Source of the DNA: an uncultured Candidatus Melainabacteria bacterium
Lineage (GTDB): Bacteria; Cyanobacteriota; Vampirovibrionia; Gastranaerophilales; Gastranaerophilaceae
Length of the DNA: 64,000 nucleotides
Direction: 5' to 3'
Assembly: GCA_934700335.1 (NCBI GenBank)
Contig: CAKUXM010000001.1
Span: 203,769 to 267,768, forward strand
Shown piece by piece: positions 60,772 through 64,000 of this stretch (position 1 is the first letter of the stretch; every line of letters starts with the position of its first letter). The notes beneath the pieces are model-generated. The model ran no database searches. It had not been told where the DNA came from and was given only the letters and a program-made list of their open reading frames with translations. The position numbers and the translations under genes were made by a program.

Positions 60772-61179
60772 TTATGCAGCTTTGATAAATAAGTAACCTG
60801 TTTTTTTATCAGTAGCTGAGAATTTGTTAGCGAAAGGATTTTCGCCATTAATTTCTTCCATTACTTGAGAAGCAACACCAGCGATTGCTGTAGAAGTTTC
60901 TTGTAATGTTGCAGTAGCTGCTTGAGTATTTAAGTATTTCAATTTTGCAGCTAAAGTATTATTAATTTGAACTTGTAAACCTGAGTTGAAAAGTGAGATT
61001 TGACGAGCAGTGTCAGAATCAACTTTACCTTGGTATAAATCAATACCGTTTATATCTCTAACTTTAACGTTAGATGCAGTTGTTGTGATAGAAGCATTGT
61101 TGTAAATATCTTTTGTTACAGATTTTAATGCTTTTACATCAACATCACTATGAGATTTTAAACCAACGTTATAAGTCAT
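60772..61179 (-). CDS. Small cytoplasmic protein, paralogue A
   Basis: A 135-residue hydrophilic protein with no signal peptide. It shares blocks with the 150-residue protein at 61433: VDxxAxxSVxxxI[FY]NNA near the N-terminus (residues 13-29), an NPF tripeptide, and KL[KN][YF][LM]xTQAA. The rest is different. Two adjacent genes in the same direction with shared blocks suggest a small family of unknown function. Strong tandem terminators follow. Confidence 0.65.
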   Translation of the reverse strand: MTYNVGLKSHSDVDVKALKSVTKDIYNNASITTTASNVKVRDINGIDLYQGKVDSDTARQISLFNSGLQVQINNTLAAKLKYLNTQAATATLQETSTAIAGVASQVMEEINGENPFANKFSATDKKTGYLFIKAA

Positions 61180-61343
61180 CTTGTCCCTAACCGATTTTGT
61201 TTATCCCTTACATATTATGTATCGGCTCAAAACCATGATTTCTTTAGGTTTTCGACTCATTGTGTTAACATTTTGTTACAATTAAAATATATTCGTGTCT
61301 TTTATGATGTAAAATAAATAATGGAAGTAAAAAACTCTTCTAT

Positions 61344-61378
61344 ACAGAAAAGACACTTTTAAAAAGTGTCTTTTCTGT
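61344..61378 (-). terminator. Hairpin between paralogues
   Basis: A 17-bp perfect stem (ACAGAAAAGACACTTTT) lies between the two small genes, with T-rich sequence further on in the minus direction. Confidence 0.7.
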
Positions 61379-61432
61379 CATAATTCACATTCTTCTAATA
61401 AAACTTTTGTTTGAGCCTCTGCTCACTCGCGT

Positions 61433-61885
61433 TTACGCACGAGCGCTATAAGCAGAAATTGCAGCTTGTGTTTGCATAAAGTTTAATTTTTGCATTAACC
61501 CTGCGCTTCCACCGATTTGTTTACGAGCTTGCAACATAATATTTTCTTGAATTGATTGAGTTTGCAATTCATTTTCAAGATCAATCCTATGTTTTAAAGA
61601 AATCTTTTTGACATCTTCTTTTTGTTTTGAATCTTGTTTATTGCTTGAATAATCAAGACCAGAAGAAGATGATGAAGAGGCATCTTGGTTTGCACCAGCG
61701 ATATTTAATGATGAAAATGGATTAGAATTTTGTCTGAAAGATGCACGAGCTTCATTCATAACATCATTTTTCGCTACCAAAGCTGCTTTTTGCTGAGCAT
61801 TGTTAAAGATTTGATCTTTAACAGAATCAATAGCTGCTCTGTCAACTGTTCTTATGATATTTACGCTTGTTAAGCCTAATGACAT
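61433..61885 (-). CDS. Small cytoplasmic protein, paralogue B
   Basis: A 150-residue protein with Ser-rich middle (residues about 68-80) and helical ends. N-terminal VDRAAIDSVKDQIFNNA and C-terminal KLNFMQTQAAISAY match paralogue A, and NPF occurs in both. There is no membrane segment. It has its own terminator. Unknown function. Confidence 0.65.
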   Translation of the reverse strand: MSLGLTSVNIIRTVDRAAIDSVKDQIFNNAQQKAALVAKNDVMNEARASFRQNSNPFSSLNIAGANQDASSSSSSGLDYSSNKQDSKQKEDVKKISLKHRIDLENELQTQSIQENIMLQARKQIGGSAGLMQKLNFMQTQAAISAYSARA

Positions 61886-61980
61886 ATAACTCTATAATCC
61901 TCTAAAATATCCTTACTTTAATAAAGTAATATTTTTTAAAATAATTGCTTATTTTCAAGAGGTTTTGTAAAGATTATTAC

Positions 61981-62012
61981 AAAAAGGGCGAACCTTAGGC
62001 TCGCCCTTTTAA
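61981..62012 (-). terminator. Terminator of the Cys-rich gene
   Basis: AAAAGGGCGA and TCGCCCTTTT around a nine-base loop; GGCGA/TCGCC family. Confidence 0.75.
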
Positions 62013-62027
62013 CATAAATTAATGAAA

Positions 62028-62597
62028 TTATTTATTACATTTGCATGGTTTGCAACAATATTTAGCGCCTTTTTTCACTCTATAGTTCATTTCACGCTTA
62101 ATTTTTCTATATTCTGATTTTTGGTCAGATTTTAAGATTTGTTTAAATTCTTTATCAACACATCTCATAGTTTTCTTTAATTGCTTGAATTCTTGTTTTA
62201 AAACTCTTTCTTGAGCACGAATATCTTTTTTATCTAAGCATGGAGCTTGAATTTTATCACACAAACATTTGTGAGCAGATTTGATTGCTTCTTTTTCGTT
62301 ATCGATTGCAGGCTGATAAGCTTTTTCAATATTTTTAGCTTGTTGTTTTTGACAAGTATCTAAATTAAGACGACAATAAAGTTCATCACGTTTCTTTTCC
62401 CAACAAGTTGTGTTACAAGGATTTGCTTCCGCTTGGTCATGGCATGTTTGACATTTATTGCAATCATCAACTTTGTTTTCGCAACCGCAATTTGAGCTAG
62501 CCATTGGCTCAAAATTTGGACAACAATCAGCAAAAGCAGAAGTTGCCGATAAAGACATTAAAGATGTTAAACCTAACATTAAAAACAATTTTTTCAT
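62028..62597 (-). CDS. Cys-rich secreted protein, CpxP/Spy-like
   Basis: The 189-residue protein has a signal peptide (cut after AFA near residue 23). The mature part has about 18 cysteines, mostly at both ends (DCCPNF, CGCENK, CNKCQTCHD, CCKPCKCNK). The centre is helical with LNLDTCQKQQAKNIEKAYQP and FKQILKSDQKSEYRKIKREM, like the LTxxQ repeats of CpxP/Spy periplasmic chaperones and metal resistors. A metal-binding or envelope-stress role is inference. Good GGAGG ribosome site. Confidence 0.75.
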   Translation of the reverse strand: MKKLFLMLGLTSLMSLSATSAFADCCPNFEPMASSNCGCENKVDDCNKCQTCHDQAEANPCNTTCWEKKRDELYCRLNLDTCQKQQAKNIEKAYQPAIDNEKEAIKSAHKCLCDKIQAPCLDKKDIRAQERVLKQEFKQLKKTMRCVDKEFKQILKSDQKSEYRKIKREMNYRVKKGAKYCCKPCKCNK

Positions 62598-62729
62598 AAT
62601 TTTCCTCCTTATTGATATACATTAATTGTACGTATAGAGGGAGAAAAACCTATATACATGTGGGTAAAAATTTTAATAGACAAGTGGATAAAAAAAATAA
62701 AAAAGTTTTAAGAAAAATAAAAAAGGGTA

Positions 62730-62758
62730 TTTACAAAAAAAAATTTTCTTTATATAAT
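62730..62758 (+). promoter_or_regulatory. Sigma70-type promoter of the tRNA-Ala unit
   Basis: TTTACA and a perfect TATAAT are 17 bases apart. The transcript would include the partial tRNA copy before the intact tRNA-Ala. Confidence 0.7.
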
Positions 62759-62781
62759 AGACATACGAACGAACCGTTCAC

Positions 62782-62806
62782 CACAAACGTGGGGGATTAG
62801 CTCAGC
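62782..62806 (+). repeat. Partial copy of the tRNA-Ala 5' end
   Basis: Twenty-five bases match 62873-62897 with one mismatch, covering the upstream flank, acceptor 5' strand and start of the D arm of tRNA-Ala. Confidence 0.85.
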
Positions 62807-62872
62807 CCAGTAAAGCGCAAGCTTTACGAAGTCAGATAAAGCATGACAAGGTGCTCTACCTGACAGAGAAAT
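62807..62872. other. Hairpin insert before tRNA-Ala
   Basis: After the partial copy comes a perfect GTAAAGC-GCAA-GCTTTAC hairpin with a GNRA-type loop (62810-62827), then GTCAG...CTGAC (62831-62864) whose inside includes AGGTGCTCTACC, the exact complement of bases 62899-62910 in the tRNA. It could pair with the tRNA D-arm region or be a scrambled tRNA relic. Confidence 0.5.
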
Positions 62873-62881
62873 CACAAATGT

Positions 62882-62957
62882 GGGGGATTAGCTCAGCTGG
62901 TAGAGCACCTGCTTTGCACGCAGGGGGTCAGGAGTTCGAATCTCCTATCCTCCACCA
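62882..62957 (+). tRNA. tRNA-Ala (anticodon TGC)
   Basis: Acceptor GGGGGAT pairs with ATCCTCC, including the alanine identity pair G3-U70. The anticodon stem CCTGC/GCAGG encloses TTTGCAC (anticodon TGC). T arm: AGGAGTTCGAATCTCCT. CCA is encoded. Confidence 0.97.
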
Positions 62958-62960
62958 ATT

Positions 62961-62987
62961 AAAAAAGAGGCGAAAGCCTCTTTTTTA
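62961..62987 (+). terminator. Terminator of tRNA-Ala
   Basis: GAGGC-GAAA-GCCTC stem with A6 before and T6 after. Confidence 0.9.
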
Positions 62988-63027
62988 TTGCAAATTTTTA
63001 GAATTAGATTTTTAAATTTTCACAAAA

Positions 63028-63060
63028 AATAGTCCCAAAAGGGACTGTTTTGGGACTATT
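63028..63060. repeat. 13-bp inverted repeat with nested copy
   Basis: AATAGTCCCAAAA and its complement flank seven bases. AGTCCC/GGGACT occurs three times, so two alternative hairpins are possible. It could be a terminator in either direction. Confidence 0.5.
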
Positions 63061-63077
63061 GATAAAATTTTTAAAGA

Positions 63078-63314
63078 TTAAAAAGCTTCCTTGTCTCCAT
63101 ATTCCCGTTCATATAACCATTCTTTATCTAACAAATGAGCTGTACGTATAGCGAAAATAGTTACGGTTTTATTTTTTACTTTTACATTTTTAGGGAATTT
63201 TAATATAGGTGAACCTTCATAACTTTTTAAAATTTGATTTGAATAGTATTTTAAATTATATAATAAATCGGCATCAGATTCTTCTAGTTCAAATGTATAA
63301 CAATTAAAAAATAT
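63078..63314 (-). pseudogene. Open frame lacking a start codon
   Basis: On the minus strand 78 codons are open, ending in TAA, with protein-like sequence (VKVKNKTVTIFAIRTAHLLDK). It has a stop at its upstream end and no ATG or GTG; the only TTG comes late. It looks like the 3' part of a broken gene. Family not recognised. Confidence 0.4.
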
Positions 63315-63380
63315 TTAAATCATGCCGATAGAAATAAATTAGAATTAGTTCTAAAATTATTAAAAGCCGTATTTGATTAG
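63303..63380 (+). pseudogene. Remnant of an HTH regulator C-terminus
   Basis: On the plus strand the short frame IKKYLNHADRNKLELVLKLLKAVFD ends at TAG (63378-63380). It resembles the tail of XRE-type regulators, but no helix-turn-helix precedes it. Confidence 0.3.
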
Positions 63381-63697
63381 ACAAAACTTAACTAAATCTA
63401 CACACACTTAGGAGGCAAATAGGTCATTGTGCTATAGTGCAAATTCTTTTATAGCAAGGCTTTAGGGTTGAGATATGAAGAAAAATAGTTTATCCTGTAA
63501 GGGCAGTTAGCACTAAGAAGGATAAGCTTATAATTTATAATTTACCTCAAATGAAAACAATTAATAAAATGGGTGAAATTATGATTCAAGTTAATAAAGT
63601 TTAAATGTAATAAATAGAATAAGGAATGGAACTCTTATATAAATATACTCTGTTTAAAGTCTTTTTGAAGATTGTGCATAAATAAAAAGTGAAGTTA
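63381..63697. other. Gene-free leader before the TolC-like gene
   Basis: About 320 bases with only tiny reading frames (11 and 17 codons, beginning at ATG near 63475 and 63551). TGCTATA/TATAGCA (63430-63456) and TTATCC/GGATAA form small hairpins. It may be a regulatory leader; nothing identifiable as a known riboswitch. Confidence 0.4.
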
Positions 63698-63726
63698 TTG
63701 ACAATGTTTGCCTAGCAATATAGACT
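63698..63726 (+). promoter_or_regulatory. Sigma70-type promoter of the TolC-like gene
   Basis: A perfect TTGACA is followed after 17 bases by TAGACT, 23 bases before the start codon. Confidence 0.65.
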
Positions 63727-63749
63727 AATACTGTTGAGGATAATGCTAT

Positions 63750-64000
63750 ATGCTAAGTATACAAAAAAAAATTATTTTTTTTATATTTTGTATTCAATTT
63801 TCTATACAAACCTGTTACGCTATTGTTGAAGATAGTAATGCAAATATTACTTTAAATTTGAAATCTATAACCTTGAGTAAAGCGATAGAATTAGGAGTTT
63901 TAAATAATCCAACATTAAAAGCTGCTCGAGCAAAATTAGGGATTAGTGATGCTCAAATTTTACAAGCGGGGTTGCTTTCTAATCCTAATATAATTTCAGA
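63750..64000 (+). CDS. TolC-family outer membrane efflux protein (partial)
   Basis: The start is ATG 63750, nine bases after GAGGA; the gene runs off the window after 83 codons. A signal peptide (cut after CYA near residue 24) is followed by LSKAIELGVLNNPTLKAARAKLGISDAQILQAGLLSNPNI, the typical first helix of TolC/CzcC-type outer membrane factors, which join an inner membrane pump for export of metals or drugs. The pump genes probably lie beyond the window. Confidence 0.88.
   Translation, partial: MLSIQKKIIFFIFCIQFSIQTCYAIVEDSNANITLNLKSITLSKAIELGVLNNPTLKAARAKLGISDAQILQAGLLSNPNIIS

Noticed and set aside
62612..62800. Plus-strand frame before tRNA-Ala
   Set aside because: It is low-complexity lysine-rich translation of AT-rich DNA, overlaps the tRNA promoter and has no ribosome site.
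62782..62897. CRISPR array
   Set aside because: Only two copies of a tRNA-derived repeat; no repeat-spacer periodicity and no cas genes anywhere in the window.

Overview
The window is AT-rich (roughly one third G+C, estimated by eye), uses the standard genetic code and is densely packed. It looks like a diderm bacterium related to cyanobacteria, most likely a gut Gastranaerophilales/Vampirovibrionia (Melainabacteria). The case rests on an SLH-domain envelope protein of cyanobacterial porin style, a TolC-type outer membrane factor, TonB-like C-terminal domains, a RicT/PSP1 protein, anaerobe-type genes (HgdB-like protein, ferredoxin-nitroreductase, probable Re-citrate synthase arm) and an unusual N-terminal FKG/SFG tag on several proteins. 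The taxonomic call is inference.

Layout. 1-9.5 kb: start of a tagged protein (truncated by the window edge), a cupin, secreted proteins, Hsp20, an MFS sugar-type transporter, a tagged 5'-nucleotidase-like phosphoesterase, a ferredoxin-nitroreductase, an ABC-F ATPase and an EF-hand protein. 9.5-15.8 kb: an uncharacterised envelope cluster of two vWA proteins, two TonB-like proteins, a polytopic membrane protein, a secreted protein with a TrbI-like domain and a small membrane protein. 15.9-23.1 kb: uracil-DNA glycosylase, Dps-like ferritin, tRNA-Gln with a nearby tRNA-fragment element, CCA-adding enzyme and a UPF1-like helicase. 23.2-29.6 kb: fatty-acid/phospholipid operon rpmF-plsX-fabD-fabG-acpP-fabF preceded by a DUF177 gene, plus tpiA. 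29.7-36 kb: rsmI, an HTH regulator cassette bounded by a 19-bp inverted repeat, ffh-rplS-rbgA-rnhB, and a SEC-C protein. 36-40 kb: an orphan MazE-like protein, a tagged GH13-like protein and an acyl-CoA/ACP synthetase. 40-46.7 kb: a DUF1836 regulator, then an operon of a PEPCK-fold DUF4914 protein, a citrate/homocitrate synthase-family enzyme, a split aconitase and an isocitrate dehydrogenase, probably making 2-oxoglutarate. 46.7-55.4 kb: gatA, a tagged HELGH metalloprotease, ricT, gpsA, murQ, ribH, CcdA and thioredoxin, and an HgdB-like protein. 55.7-64 kb: SLH protein, a hairpin-rich intergenic island, a coiled-coil secreted protein, WecG/TagA glycosyltransferase, a transketolase N-half, an exported deaminase, two small paralogous proteins, a Cys-rich CpxP-like protein, tRNA-Ala preceded by a partial copy of itself, decayed genes, and the start of a TolC-family gene.

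The strongest candidate for something undescribed is the N-terminal tag: four proteins begin with M-[K/N]-[I/V]-S-[P/A] or a close variant, followed by a short aromatic-glycine motif (AFKG, VSFG, INFKG, IGF). Where function can be guessed they belong to families that usually act outside the cytoplasm, yet none has a Sec signal peptide. Second is the vWA/TonB-like cluster. Other recurring themes are extended -10 promoters, several apparently leaderless mRNAs, a family of terminators built on the same GGCGA/TCGCC core, and scrambled tRNA-fragment cassettes beside both tRNA genes.
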